The position numbers and the translations under genes were made by a program. 64,000 nucleotides of DNA from Bacteroidota bacterium (GTDB taxonomy: Bacteria; Bacteroidota; Ignavibacteria; Kryptoniales; JAKASW01), in NCBI GenBank assembly GCA_021789975.1, contig JAJYIT010000008.1:62001-126000 (forward strand). The letters are read 5' to 3'. Each line of letters begins with the position of its first letter. Position 1 is the first letter of the stretch. Below, piece after piece: positions 17,771 to 26,554 of the stretch. Below the pieces are notes generated by a model. It was not told the DNA's origin. It did no database searches and saw only the letters and a program-made list of their open reading frames with translations.

Positions 17771-19192
17771 TCAGATTCTTTCCATCACCAGCACGTTCTC
17801 GATATGGTATGTCTGCGGAAACATGTCCACAGGCTGCGAGCTGACAGCACGATAACCGTGTGAGACTATTTCTTTCACATCTCTAGCCTGCGTGATCGGG
17901 TTGCAACTGACGTAGATTATCCGGTCGGCACCGAGCAAATGCAGGGCGGAAGCAATCTTCGGGTGGAGCCCGCTGCGCGGCGGATCGAGCAACACCAGAT
18001 CCGGCAACGGAATCCCGCGCTGGCTGAAGTTGGATTTGACATCCGGACCTTTGAAAAGCTCCAACAGATCAGATCGGACAAACTCTATATTTGTTACGTC
18101 ATTGAGTCTGGCGTTTGCGTTTGCATCTTCCACTGAAGACGCGACAACTTCGAACCCGTATAGTTGGTCGGCCTGTCGTGACATATATATCGCGAGGCTC
18201 CCTGTTCCACTATACATGTCGTAAATGACTTTGTGCTTTCCTCGGACACCGTTGAGCGCTGCAGCATACAATTTTTCAGCCTGCCTTGTATTTGTCTGAA
18301 AGAAGGAAAGAGGTGAAATCCTGAAGGAATAACCTCCGAGCTTTTCGGTGATAAAACCGCGGCCGAAGTGGATTTTCCAGATGTCTCCGTTTGCAATCTG
18401 CGCGCGCTCCCTGTTTATGATCGATGCGAACGTCGATACGAACGGGAGATCCTCATGAAGTTTTTCTGCCAACTTTTCGACTGAATCATCCTCGCTAAGA
18501 ATCACCAAGCTGACCATCAGCTCATCCGAGCTGAACGATCTGCGGATCGTCAGAAAACGGAGGAGCCCTGCGTGAGCCTTTGAATCGTAGATCGTCAAAC
18601 CGATTTCTTTCCTCAATAAGGAATCGGGTGATATCGCCTTCCTGAACCAATCGACCACAGCATTCGTTTTCTCGTCGGCAAGGTAGCAACGGTCTATATC
18701 GATCGTCTTGTCGAACCTTGCAGGTGCATGGAAACCGAGTGCCACTTTGACCGGATCCCCTTCGTGGATTCTGAACGGATTTTCCGAAAATGTCATCTCG
18801 ATCTTGTTGCGGTAGGCATAAGTGGCGTCTGCGATTACGGTTTCTGCCACGTTGACCTTGATTCCAGCAGTGCGCTCTAGCGCGTCGACGACATGCTGGC
18901 GCTTAAACCTGGTTTGCTCCAGGTAGTCGAAGTGCTGCCAGCGGCATCCCCCGCAAATCCCGAAATACCTGCACGGCGCCGTGACACGCGAGGGTGATGG
19001 CCGGACCACCTCTGTCACCTTCGCCTCGGCGAAATCTCGTTTTGCTTTTAAAATCCTGGCATTGACGAGATCACCCGGAACTCCGCCCGAGACGAACACG
19101 ACATAACCGTCCACCCGTGCGATCCCTTTCCCCTCGAACGCAGCGGAGTCAATTTTCAGCGCAACAATTTCATCTCTATTAAATGGAGGCAT
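17771..19192 (-). CDS. rlmD: 23S rRNA (uracil-C5)-methyltransferase, RlmD/RumA type
   Basis: SAM-dependent methyltransferase that makes 5-methyluridine in RNA, most likely 23S rRNA. A TRAM-like RNA-binding domain occupies about residues 1-60 (DGYVVFVSGGVPGDLV). A four-Cys iron-sulfur motif follows, seen as CRYFGICGGC plus a further Cys pattern. The catalytic domain shows YDMYSGTGSLAIYM (SAM site), LLDPPRSGLHP and IIYVSCNPITQARD with the nucleophilic Cys. At 473 residues it matches RlmD. Last gene of the glyQS-DUF2461-glycerate kinase-rlmD unit, 7 bases after the kinase. RlmCD or TrmA specificity cannot be excluded by eye. Confidence 0.9.
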   Translation of the reverse strand: MPPFNRDEIVALKIDSAAFEGKGIARVDGYVVFVSGGVPGDLVNARILKAKRDFAEAKVTEVVRPSPSRVTAPCRYFGICGGCRWQHFDYLEQTRFKRQHVVDALERTAGIKVNVAETVIADATYAYRNKIEMTFSENPFRIHEGDPVKVALGFHAPARFDKTIDIDRCYLADEKTNAVVDWFRKAISPDSLLRKEIGLTIYDSKAHAGLLRFLTIRRSFSSDELMVSLVILSEDDSVEKLAEKLHEDLPFVSTFASIINRERAQIANGDIWKIHFGRGFITEKLGGYSFRISPLSFFQTNTRQAEKLYAAALNGVRGKHKVIYDMYSGTGSLAIYMSRQADQLYGFEVVASSVEDANANARLNDVTNIEFVRSDLLELFKGPDVKSNFSQRGIPLPDLVLLDPPRSGLHPKIASALHLLGADRIIYVSCNPITQARDVKEIVSHGYRAVSSQPVDMFPQTYHIENVLVMERI

Positions 19193-19199
19193 CTTCTAA

Positions 19200-20534
19200 T
19201 TACACAATCACCAGCCCAAATATGTCCATGACGTTTGTATCTGTCGGCCCGGTTTCGATCAGCCCTCCGTATTTTCGAAAGAACGAATTGGAATCATACT
19301 CCGACAGATACTTTAGAATTTCATCTTCGGCGACACGGATTTTCGATACCATTTCCAAAGAGGCAAACGCACCGGCTGCGTCGCTGTTTCCATCCTTTCC
19401 GTCAGTGCCGATGGAAAAGACCGTGGCTCTATCCAGAACCTTCCCTTTCTGCGCAAGCTCTACAAATTTGCGAAGTACGGTCAGGACCAGGTGCTGATTT
19501 CGCCCGCCTATTCCGCCGCCGCTCACTTTCAAGACGGTCTCACCTCCAAAGAGAACGAGCGCAGGCGGAGACACGATCGAACTATTCAATTGTATCTCGA
19601 CTGCCATGGACGCCAGGAATTCTGCCGCCTCAGCGACTTCTCCGGTGTAACGCGAGTTGAGAACGATCGTGTTCAGGTGTCTATCATTACCTACACATTC
19701 CGCCGCCTTCAGCGCATCACGATTAGAAGCTATCACATGGACAATGTTGTTTTTCAACTCCACTCTTTCATAAACTTTTGCAGAGCGTTCCAGTGTTTTG
19801 ACGACAGACGCCGGAATTTTTCCAGTAAACCGATTCTTTTCAAGGAACTCAAGAGCGTCATAAGGCGTGGAGTAATCGGACACTGTCGGTCCGCTGGCAA
19901 TGGAGGTCGGATCATCTCCGACGACATCGGAGATGATCAGCGACAACTTCTGATTCCCAGGTGAGACCGCCGCCAGCTTCCCTCCACCTAATTTGGAAAG
20001 ATGTCTCCTCAAAAGATTTATGTTTGTAATCGACACGGCATTTCTTAAGAGAAGGTCGAAAACCGAACGTGCATCTTCCAGAGTTATACCATCAGAAGGC
20101 ACAAAGATGGACGCGCTGCCGCCACCGGAGATCAAAAATAGAAGTAAATCCTCCGACCCGCTCGATCTGACGAACTCATATATTTCTTCGCCGGCAGATA
20201 CGCTGCTCTGGTCAGGAAGCGGATGTCCTGTCTTCAAGAATCGGAAATTTGGAACGCTCATGTGACTCTCGACGGGAGTCGCAATAATTCCGGTTACTCT
20301 TCCATCTAATTGTCCTGCCACTTCCGCTGCCATGGCCTCGGCAGCCTTCCCGATCGCGATGCATCTCACATTTCTTGCAGAGGGAAAGAAAATGTTTGCA
20401 CCGAATGCTGAGAGCCTGTCACCGGTTAAGGAGAATTTTTTCTTAAACAACGACGACGGTCTTATCGAGTCCACCGATGCGGCAACGACCCGACGGATCA
20501 TTTCCGGCGGGGAAATTGGTTCGAAGCCGATCAC
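19200..20534 (-). CDS. gck: Glycerate 2-kinase, MOFRL/GckA family
   Basis: Phosphorylates D-glycerate to 2-phosphoglycerate with ATP. The protein has the DUF4147 N-terminal domain (CIAIGKAAEAMA, KTGHPLPDQSS, FLISGGGSASIFVP) and the C-terminal MOFRL domain (GGETVLKVSGGGIGGRNQ, SIGTDGKDGNSDAAGA, TGPTDTNVMD), the family's most characteristic stretches. The 444-residue length is standard. The start is GTG at 20534, overlapping the stop of the DUF2461 gene by 4 bp. With the SerA-like and GlyA enzymes in this window it fits three-carbon acid and serine metabolism, though they are not in one operon. Confidence 0.92.
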   Translation of the reverse strand: MIGFEPISPPEMIRRVVAASVDSIRPSSLFKKKFSLTGDRLSAFGANIFFPSARNVRCIAIGKAAEAMAAEVAGQLDGRVTGIIATPVESHMSVPNFRFLKTGHPLPDQSSVSAGEEIYEFVRSSGSEDLLLFLISGGGSASIFVPSDGITLEDARSVFDLLLRNAVSITNINLLRRHLSKLGGGKLAAVSPGNQKLSLIISDVVGDDPTSIASGPTVSDYSTPYDALEFLEKNRFTGKIPASVVKTLERSAKVYERVELKNNIVHVIASNRDALKAAECVGNDRHLNTIVLNSRYTGEVAEAAEFLASMAVEIQLNSSIVSPPALVLFGGETVLKVSGGGIGGRNQHLVLTVLRKFVELAQKGKVLDRATVFSIGTDGKDGNSDAAGAFASLEMVSKIRVAEDEILKYLSEYDSNSFFRKYGGLIETGPTDTNVMDIFGLVIV

Positions 20535-21331
20535 TTATGGGTAGAATTTTTGGGAATTGAAATCTTCAGGAGGCCTATGCGTTGATCGTAAGACTCGAAA
20601 TCGGCAACAGGATTATCGGAAGTGGAAAAAATATAAAGCGGGTATAGCCTGTTGTAAGTCTTCATGGCCATGGCGAGAAGACTTTTTGAGCGAACTATCG
20701 GGTCGGACTTGCCCAGTTCTTTTCCGAAAATGATATAATCCGTTCCTTTGAACTTTGAGTGGTCGCGTGCGGCATTAAAGTGTTCAGATATGGGATCTCT
20801 GCCGCTCCGAAGTTCGTATGCCGAGAACTCGCTGCCGATCTTGTACCTCTTGCAGGCCGAGACAAAAGCGTCGGAATACGATGAGAGGTTCTCCTCAAAA
20901 CGTCTGCGACCGTCGGCTTTCTCGTTATTCACAAAGGCGCCTATCTCCATGCCTTTCCGGTCAAGATAAAGGAATAGCTCGGAGCCCCACTTTGTCTTTC
21001 CGAAACGGATCAGGAAGAAATCTTTGTAAGGTTTCTTTGCGAAGCGCATGTCCCTGTTCAAGCGGACAAGAGTTTTGTTGAACTTCGGCTCGGTCTCAAA
21101 GGTAGGATTGATAAACTTGATAAACGGTCCGATCGACACCACAAACTCACGAGCCGGATTCATCAGGTATTTCTCGTACTCGTCCCTGTGTCGGTTGAAC
21201 CATGTCACCGAATTGTGGTTGTACAGGTCGGCGAGAAATTCAAAAGTCTCTTTGAAGAAACCGCTGAATCCGTCGGAAGCTGGAGCCTCCGGTTGCTTCG
21301 GTTTGCTTCCCCGGCGATTTAGTTTTGCCAT
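20531..21331 (-). CDS. DUF2461 (TIGR02453) family protein
   Basis: Cytosolic protein of the DUF2461 family, of unknown biochemical role. Recognisable from the opening FFKETFEFLADLYNHNSVTWFNRHRDEY, the central RDMRFAKKPYKDFFLIRFGK and the later ELRSGRDPISEHF stretches. At 266 residues it is slightly longer than typical because of a basic N-terminus (KLNRRGSKPKQPEAP). It overlaps the glyQS 3' end by 13 bases and the glycerate kinase start by 4, so translation is probably coupled. Confidence 0.88.
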   Translation of the reverse strand: MAKLNRRGSKPKQPEAPASDGFSGFFKETFEFLADLYNHNSVTWFNRHRDEYEKYLMNPAREFVVSIGPFIKFINPTFETEPKFNKTLVRLNRDMRFAKKPYKDFFLIRFGKTKWGSELFLYLDRKGMEIGAFVNNEKADGRRRFEENLSSYSDAFVSACKRYKIGSEFSAYELRSGRDPISEHFNAARDHSKFKGTDYIIFGKELGKSDPIVRSKSLLAMAMKTYNRLYPLYIFSTSDNPVADFESYDQRIGLLKISIPKNSTHK

Positions 21332-22803
21332 CTCAGTTTGTCATGAAGGTAATGGGAAAGCTGCGCGGACGATACTCGCTCTTGCAGCATAGTATCTCTG
21401 TCACGGACTGTCACGCTTTGGTCCTGAAGGGTCTGAGAATCGACTGTTACGCAATAAGGGGTACCTACCTCGTCCTGGCGCCGGTATCGTCTTCCGACAG
21501 CACCGCTCTCATCGTAAAACACACGGTACTGCGAGCGCAAGTCTTTTTCAATGTTTCGTGCGAGGTCCTGCATCCCGTCACGGTTGACGAGCGGGAAGAT
21601 GGCGGCCTTGATAGGTGCAAGCCTCGGGTGAAATTTGAGAACGACACGAGTCTCAGCTCCGCCTTCGGCCGTTCTTGCTTCTTCTTCATGATACGATCCC
21701 GTCAGGAAAGCCATAAAAGACCTGCTCGCACCACACGAAGTCTCGATCACAAACGGGGTGTACCTTTCTTTGGTCTCTTCATCGAAATACTTCAGCGACT
21801 TTCCGGAAAATTCCTCGTGCCGCGATAAGTCGAAATTCGTCCTGTTATGAACACCCTCAATTTCTCCCCAGCCGAACGGGAAAAGGAACTCGATATCGTA
21901 TGCATCCTTCGCGTAATGGGCGAGCTTTTCTTTCGGATGTTGATGCCATCTCAATTGTTCTTTACTCATTCCAAGGTTCAAATACCACTGCATCCTCTGT
22001 TCGCGCCAGTATTCAAACCATTTATCATCGACGCCTGGTTTGACAAAGAACTGCATCTCCATCTGTTCAAACTCTCTGGTCCGGAAGAGAAAATTCTTCG
22101 TATTTATCTCGTTCCGAAAGGCCTTTCCGATCTGGGCTATGCCGAACGGGAGTCTCTGACGGGAAGCGGTTATAACGTTCAGAAAGTTTACGAAGATCCC
22201 CTGCGCAGTTTCAGGACGCAAGAAAACCACCGACGAAGAATCCTCCACAGGCCCGACAAATGTCTTGAACATCAGATTGAACTTCCGTGCCTCAGTGAAA
22301 GTACCTTTGTTACCGCACGACGGACACGGCAGCATGGCTGCGATCTTCGCGGCCTGCTGATCCGATTCTGTGAGTTTCGCAAATTCCGATTCTATTATCT
22401 CGTCTTTTTGTTGTCCTCCGAACCTGGCCGGATCCAACTCACGGAGAACTTCCTTTTTCTTCTTCAAAGACATCTCATCAAACAACACATCGACACGGAA
22501 CCTTGCCTTGCACTGTTTGCAGTCGACCATGGGATCTGTGAAATTCTCGACGTGTCCCGAGGCTTCCCACACTCTGGGGTGCATCAAGATAGAAGCATCG
22601 AGACCTTCCACATCATCACGCAGGGTCATTGTTTCCCACCATTCGTCTTTCACGTTCCGCAAAAGTTCAACGCCGAGCGGACCGTAGTCCCAGGCTCCGT
22701 TCAGCCCACCATATATTTCGCTAGACTGGAAAACGAATCCTCTTCTCTTCGCGAGAGAAACAATCTTGTCGAGCTTGAGTGCAGATATTGAGTTTTGTGC
22801 CAT
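21319..22803 (-). CDS. glyS (glyQS): Glycyl-tRNA synthetase, homodimeric class II type
   Basis: Charges tRNA-Gly with glycine. The single-chain dimeric type, not the alpha2-beta2 type, is shown by the N-terminal GFVFQSSEIYGGLNGAWDYGPLG, the Cys pairs in CKQCKARF and LPCPSCGN (probable zinc site in the insertion), class II motif 2 in FRNEINTKNFLFRTREFEQMEMQFF, and motif 3 with the C-terminal anticodon-binding domain. At 494 residues it fits the bacterial short form. First gene of the downstream unit with DUF2461, gck and rlmD. Divergent from smpB across a 384-base gap. Confidence 0.96.
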   Translation of the reverse strand: MAQNSISALKLDKIVSLAKRRGFVFQSSEIYGGLNGAWDYGPLGVELLRNVKDEWWETMTLRDDVEGLDASILMHPRVWEASGHVENFTDPMVDCKQCKARFRVDVLFDEMSLKKKKEVLRELDPARFGGQQKDEIIESEFAKLTESDQQAAKIAAMLPCPSCGNKGTFTEARKFNLMFKTFVGPVEDSSSVVFLRPETAQGIFVNFLNVITASRQRLPFGIAQIGKAFRNEINTKNFLFRTREFEQMEMQFFVKPGVDDKWFEYWREQRMQWYLNLGMSKEQLRWHQHPKEKLAHYAKDAYDIEFLFPFGWGEIEGVHNRTNFDLSRHEEFSGKSLKYFDEETKERYTPFVIETSCGASRSFMAFLTGSYHEEEARTAEGGAETRVVLKFHPRLAPIKAAIFPLVNRDGMQDLARNIEKDLRSQYRVFYDESGAVGRRYRRQDEVGTPYCVTVDSQTLQDQSVTVRDRDTMLQERVSSAQLSHYLHDKLRWQN

Positions 22804-23187
22804 CTTCTCTTGGTTTGTTTTTATCCAATATATTAAACCTCACGGAATATTGGAATGCTGGCGCGGCGGAATGTTGTAAAAGTGGAATGTTGGGATCTGA
22901 GGGTCAGCCAGAAATTTCTTCGCATGGGCCCAAATGGTATAGTCCAGACAAGAGGATTCCACCGCTCCATAATTTTATAAATCCATCTTCAATTCATACT
23001 GGGACTGGCATAAAACCATCAGAATTTTGTCCGGAGCCACATCTACAAAAAAATTTTGTTATCCCATCTTGACTTTAAAAGGTGAATTTTCGCATTTTAA
23101 GGGGCGGTCGGGCTACGATCAGGGTATCAGGCAGATGGCCTTGGGTAATTACCCCGATAGCGCGCTTAACAAAATGGAAAGCATTCG
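22804..23187. other. 384-bp divergent intergenic region between glyQS and smpB
   Basis: AT-rich, without a supported ORF. It contains the decayed 8-bp tandem repeat at 22844-22899 (separate entry). A TTGACT at 23069 with an 18-base gap to CATTTT could be a weak smpB promoter. No T-box or other riboswitch-like fold is evident ahead of glyQS. Confidence 0.4.
22844..22899. repeat. Decayed 8-bp periodic repeat (GGAATGTT-like)
   Basis: Units beginning GGAAT sit at 22844, 22852, 22868 and 22884, all in 8-base register, with diverged units filling the registers between. Consensus is about GGAATGTT. It lies just upstream of the glyQS start on the leader side, so it could affect promoter spacing if it ever varied in copy number. 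Confidence 0.6.
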
Positions 23188-23643
23188 ATGGAGCCAGAAG
23201 AGAAAACGGTAGCACAGAACAGACGTGCCCGTTTTGAGTATCAGATTCTTGAGACTACAGAGGCGGGCATAGTCTTAAAGGGGAGTGAGGTAAAATCTGT
23301 TAGGCAAGGCAAGGTTGATATCTCAGACTGCTTCGCGTCTGTCAAGGAGGGCGAAGTGTGGCTTCACAATATGCATGTCGCAGCCTACCAGAATGCCGGG
23401 CCGTTTAATCACAATCCCAAACGTACACGCAAGCTTCTTCTTCACAAGAGAGAGATTCGCAAGCTGATCGGTAAGATCAAGCAAAAGGGTCTCTCGCTCG
23501 TACCTGTAAGGCTCTATTGGAAGCACGGGCTGGCTAAAGTCGAGCTTGCAGTAGCTAAGGGCAAGAGGTCGTTTGACAAGCGTGAGACTATTAGAGAGCG
23601 CGATCACGAACGAGAGATGCGCAGGCGCGACGCTGAGGCATAA
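23188..23643 (+). CDS. smpB: SsrA-binding protein SmpB
   Basis: Binds tmRNA and brings it to stalled ribosomes in trans-translation. The 151-residue protein has the family core NRRARFEYQILETTEAGIVLKGSEVKSVR, then HNPKRTRKLLLHKREI, and the basic C-terminal tail (GKRSFDKRETIRERDHEREMRR) that enters the decoding centre. The ATG at 23188 follows a weak GGAAA site. The ssrA gene is not visible in this window. tyrS follows 78 bases downstream on the same strand. Confidence 0.97.
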   Translation: MEPEEKTVAQNRRARFEYQILETTEAGIVLKGSEVKSVRQGKVDISDCFASVKEGEVWLHNMHVAAYQNAGPFNHNPKRTRKLLLHKREIRKLIGKIKQKGLSLVPVRLYWKHGLAKVELAVAKGKRSFDKRETIRERDHEREMRRRDAEA

Positions 23644-23721
23644 GCAGCATGATGCACTCACCGACTACTCAGTTTGAAGGTCACGGAATTCCATAAGGAC
23701 CAAGGAGAGAGATAGCTAGGG

Positions 23722-24954
23722 TTGTTTCCCCCACTTAACGAGCAGCTAGACCTGATAAAGCGCGGCGCCGCAGAGATAATCCCCGAAGAAGCACTTGCCG
23801 AAAAGATTGAGAGGTCGATAAGGAAAAGTCTGCCCCTCAACGTCAAACTTGGTTGCGATCCAAGCAGACCCGATCTGCATTTGGGCCACTCAGTTGTGCT
23901 TCGCAAACTTAGACAATTCCAGGATCTTGGGCACACTGCCATCCTGATCGTCGGAGACTTCACCGGAATGATCGGGGACCCTTCGGGAAGAAACAAGGCC
24001 CGCCCGCCGATGACACTCCAAGAAACACGCCAGAATGGCGAAACCTACTTCCAGCAGGCATCGAGAATCCTCTCCAAAGACAACGTCAGCATCGTATATA
24101 ATTCGGAATGGCTGGGCAAGATGCATTTCGAAGAGGTCATCAAGCTTGCCAGCAAGTACACGGTGGCGAGGATGTTGGAAAGAGACGATTTTGAGAAGCG
24201 GTATCATGCTGAAGCGCCGATAAGCGTACACGAATTTCTCTATCCGCTGGCACAGGCGATGGATTCTGTGGCAATAAAAGCCGATATAGAATTGGGAGGT
24301 ACGGACCAGAAGTTTAACCTCCTCGTCGGCAGAGACATCCAGCGGGAATACGGCATCGAGCCTCAAGTGATATTGACAATGCCTTTGCTTGTAGGCACCG
24401 ATGGGGTGGAGAAGATGTCGAAATCGTTAGGAAACTACATAGCCATCACGGATACTCCGGAGGAAATGTACGGCAAGACCCTTTCAATTCCCGATAACCT
24501 AATTTACGATTATTTCCTCCTGACGACCGATACTCCCGGAAGCAGGCTGCAAGCGATTAAGGATCAGATGGAGTCAGGATCTGCAAATCCCCGCGATCTG
24601 AAAAGAGAACTCGCGAGGGAAATTGTGTCTCTCTATCACAACGCCGATGCAGCAAATCAGGCCGAACAGAATTTCGACAAAGTCTTCGTGCGGAAGGAGG
24701 CACCGGAAGACAAAACCGTTGTAAGCAGGCCCTCCGATGACCGGAAGCTTCCGCTGTTTCGAATACTGGTAAACATAGGTGCCGCTCCTTCCTCGAGCGA
24801 AGCTACGAGGCTCATCAAGCAAGGGGGGGTATCCATCGACAGCTCCAAAACCATCGATCCCGGTTTCACTCCATTCTCAGACCGCAGCAGGAGTTCGTTC
24901 GTTCTCAAAGTCGGGAAAAGAAAATTTTATGAAATTGTTTTTCCGCAACAATAA
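23722..24954 (+). CDS. tyrS: Tyrosyl-tRNA synthetase
   Basis: Charges tRNA-Tyr. Class I signature HLGH near residue 52 in DLHLGHSVVLRKLRQFQDLGH and KMSKSLGNY in the second half; the C-terminal 60 residues form an S4-like RNA-binding domain (SSEATRLIKQGGVSID). The IIPEEALAEKI opening and GDFTGMIGDPSG resemble the TyrS type of Aquifex and epsilon-proteobacteria rather than the E. coli type. The start must be TTG at 23722 because a stop lies three codons upstream in frame; AGGAG sits about 12 bases before it, which is rather distant. 410 residues. Confidence 0.95.
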   Translation: MFPPLNEQLDLIKRGAAEIIPEEALAEKIERSIRKSLPLNVKLGCDPSRPDLHLGHSVVLRKLRQFQDLGHTAILIVGDFTGMIGDPSGRNKARPPMTLQETRQNGETYFQQASRILSKDNVSIVYNSEWLGKMHFEEVIKLASKYTVARMLERDDFEKRYHAEAPISVHEFLYPLAQAMDSVAIKADIELGGTDQKFNLLVGRDIQREYGIEPQVILTMPLLVGTDGVEKMSKSLGNYIAITDTPEEMYGKTLSIPDNLIYDYFLLTTDTPGSRLQAIKDQMESGSANPRDLKRELAREIVSLYHNADAANQAEQNFDKVFVRKEAPEDKTVVSRPSDDRKLPLFRILVNIGAAPSSSEATRLIKQGGVSIDSSKTIDPGFTPFSDRSRSSFVLKVGKRKFYEIVFPQQ

Positions 24955-25029
24955 CAAAACGGTCGACTCTCGTCTGGAAGTTCAAATGGCAGTGGCGGCC
25001 TGTAGCACAACTAATAAGGAGATGTGAAA

Positions 25030-25575
25030 TTGTATGTCCCAACTAAAGTATTCTTTACCAAAGGGGTAGGCAGGCACCGTGACTACCTTCAATCTTTTGA
25101 ACTGGCACTGCGGGACGCTAAGATAGAAAAGTGCAACCTTGTGACAGTCTCGAGCATATATCCCGCCGGGTGTAAGCGGATTCCGGTGGACGAGGGTCTC
25201 AAGCTTTTACAGCCCGGACAGATAACCTTCTGCGTGATGGCACGGAACTCAACGAATGAACCTAACCGCTTGGTTGCGGCTTCAATCGGAGTAGCGACTC
25301 CGAATGATTCCTCGCAGTACGGCTACCTTTCGGAACATCATCCATTCGGGGAGACCGACGAAAAGGCAGGCGAGTATGCAGAAGACCTAGCTGCGACCAT
25401 GTTAGCCACGACGCTCGGTATTGATTTCAACCCCGATGCGGACTGGGACGAACGCGAAAAAGTTTACAAAATGAGCGGCAAGATAGTCAGGACCTTCAAC
25501 GTGACTCAATCGGCAGAGGGTGACAGACGAGGTATCTGGACAACCGTGGTAGCATCAGGAATTCTCCTACCGTAA
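25030..25575 (+). CDS. pdaD: Pyruvoyl-dependent arginine decarboxylase
   Basis: Converts arginine to agmatine, the entry to polyamine synthesis, using a pyruvoyl group made by self-cleavage. The proenzyme cleavage site is the VSS at about residues 40-42 in [13 protein letters not shown]; other family segments are [19 protein letters not shown] and [19 protein letters not shown]. The track begins at GTG 25024, but that leaves only two bases after AAGGAG; TTG at 25030 gives eight bases and the family N-terminus [14 protein letters not shown]. 181 residues. Sits 75 bases after tyrS and may share its transcript. The downstream polyamine genes are not in this window. Confidence 0.94.
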   Translation: MYVPTKVFFTKGVGRHRDYLQSFELALRDAKIEKCNLVTVSSIYPAGCKRIPVDEGLKLLQPGQITFCVMARNSTNEPNRLVAASIGVATPNDSSQYGYLSEHHPFGETDEKAGEYAEDLAATMLATTLGIDFNPDADWDEREKVYKMSGKIVRTFNVTQSAEGDRRGIWTTVVASGILLP

Positions 25576-25602
25576 GAAGTCTCCAAAGTCTCAAAATAGT
25601 TC

Positions 25603-25640
25603 CAAAAAAAGAGCCGTCTTTCCTGAAAAGGCGGCTCTAA
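25603..25640 (-). terminator. Strong rho-independent terminator of the ATP synthase operon
   Basis: A stem of about 12 base pairs (AGAGCCG continuing into CTTT, with one G-T pair) and a 5-base loop is followed on the - strand by a run of seven T residues. It begins about 20 bases after the atpG stop. The A-rich far side means it would stop + strand transcripts from pdaD less well. Confidence 0.88.
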
Positions 25641-25662
25641 AAAACCACATATCTCCCCGCCG

Positions 25663-26550
25663 CTACCCGGCGGCCTTAAGTGCCTCTGCCCCTGATACGA
25701 CCTCAAGCAACTCTTTGGTGATTGCTCCCTGACGGGCTTTGTTATACTCCAACGAGAGCGTTGAAATTAGCTCGGAGGCGTTTTCGCTGGCGTTGTCCAT
25801 AGCTGCCATCCTGGCGCCTTCTCCTGCAGCGTTGCTCTCAAGAAGGCTCCGCCACATCTGGTACTCAAGATGCTTCGGTATCAGCTCCTCGAGGATTGTT
25901 TTGCTGTCAGGTTCATAAATATAATTGAGCTCGGTCTCTCTCTTCCCTTTCACCAACTCCTCTTTGGATATGGGAAGAAAAGTCTGAACAACGAGACGCT
26001 GCTGAACGATGTTCTTAAATTCATTGTAGATGAGGTCAACTCTGTCGAACTTTTTTTCAAGATAGCCGTTCACGACGGCAGAAGTCAGCTCACGCGCAGA
26101 GGAAAAATCAAGCGAGTGGAAAACCCCCGAATAATTTCCTGCAATTTCATAGTTTCTCTTTGAGAAAAAGTCGAAACCCTTCTTGCCGACGGTGAAAAGT
26201 TTCACTCTACGCGAAGCTTCGAGCTCGGGGAATTTAGTGCCGATGTGCTCCCTGGCGGCACGGATTACGTTAGAGTTGAATGCTCCGCAAAATCCACGAT
26301 CTGCGGTAACGACAACTATCGCCACGCACTTAACCTCACGATCGGCAACGAAGGGATTCTCGCTCAGATCAGTCCTCGCCGCCAGGTGTTTCATAAGGTT
26401 GCTGAGCTTCTGGGCATAGGGTCTTGCCGAGATGACGGCACTCTGTGCACGCCTCAGCTTTGCTGCGGCAACCATCTTCATCGCCTTGGTTATCTTTTCA
26501 GTGCTTCGAACGCCTGAAATCCGGCGCCTTATTTCGCGAAGCGTTGCCAA
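25663..26550 (-). CDS. atpG: ATP synthase F1 gamma subunit
   Basis: Central rotor shaft of F1, linking the c-ring to the catalytic hexamer. Family marks are the opening LREIRRRISGVRSTEKITKAMKMVAAAKLRRAQ, the central VVVTADRGFCGAFNSNVIR and the C-terminal RMAAMDNASENASELISTLSLEYNKARQGAITKELLEVVSGAEAL (shortened here in recognition only). The start is TTG at 26550 with AAGGAG seven bases upstream. 295 residues. Last gene of the operon; atpD and atpC do not follow. Confidence 0.97.
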   Translation of the reverse strand: MATLREIRRRISGVRSTEKITKAMKMVAAAKLRRAQSAVISARPYAQKLSNLMKHLAARTDLSENPFVADREVKCVAIVVVTADRGFCGAFNSNVIRAAREHIGTKFPELEASRRVKLFTVGKKGFDFFSKRNYEIAGNYSGVFHSLDFSSARELTSAVVNGYLEKKFDRVDLIYNEFKNIVQQRLVVQTFLPISKEELVKGKRETELNYIYEPDSKTILEELIPKHLEYQMWRSLLESNAAGEGARMAAMDNASENASELISTLSLEYNKARQGAITKELLEVVSGAEALKAAG

Positions 26551-26554
26551 CTGC

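Noticed and set aside
21847-22791. 314-codon + strand ORF opposite glyQS
   Set aside because: Lies wholly inside glyQS on the other strand, no ribosome site and no recognisable domain.
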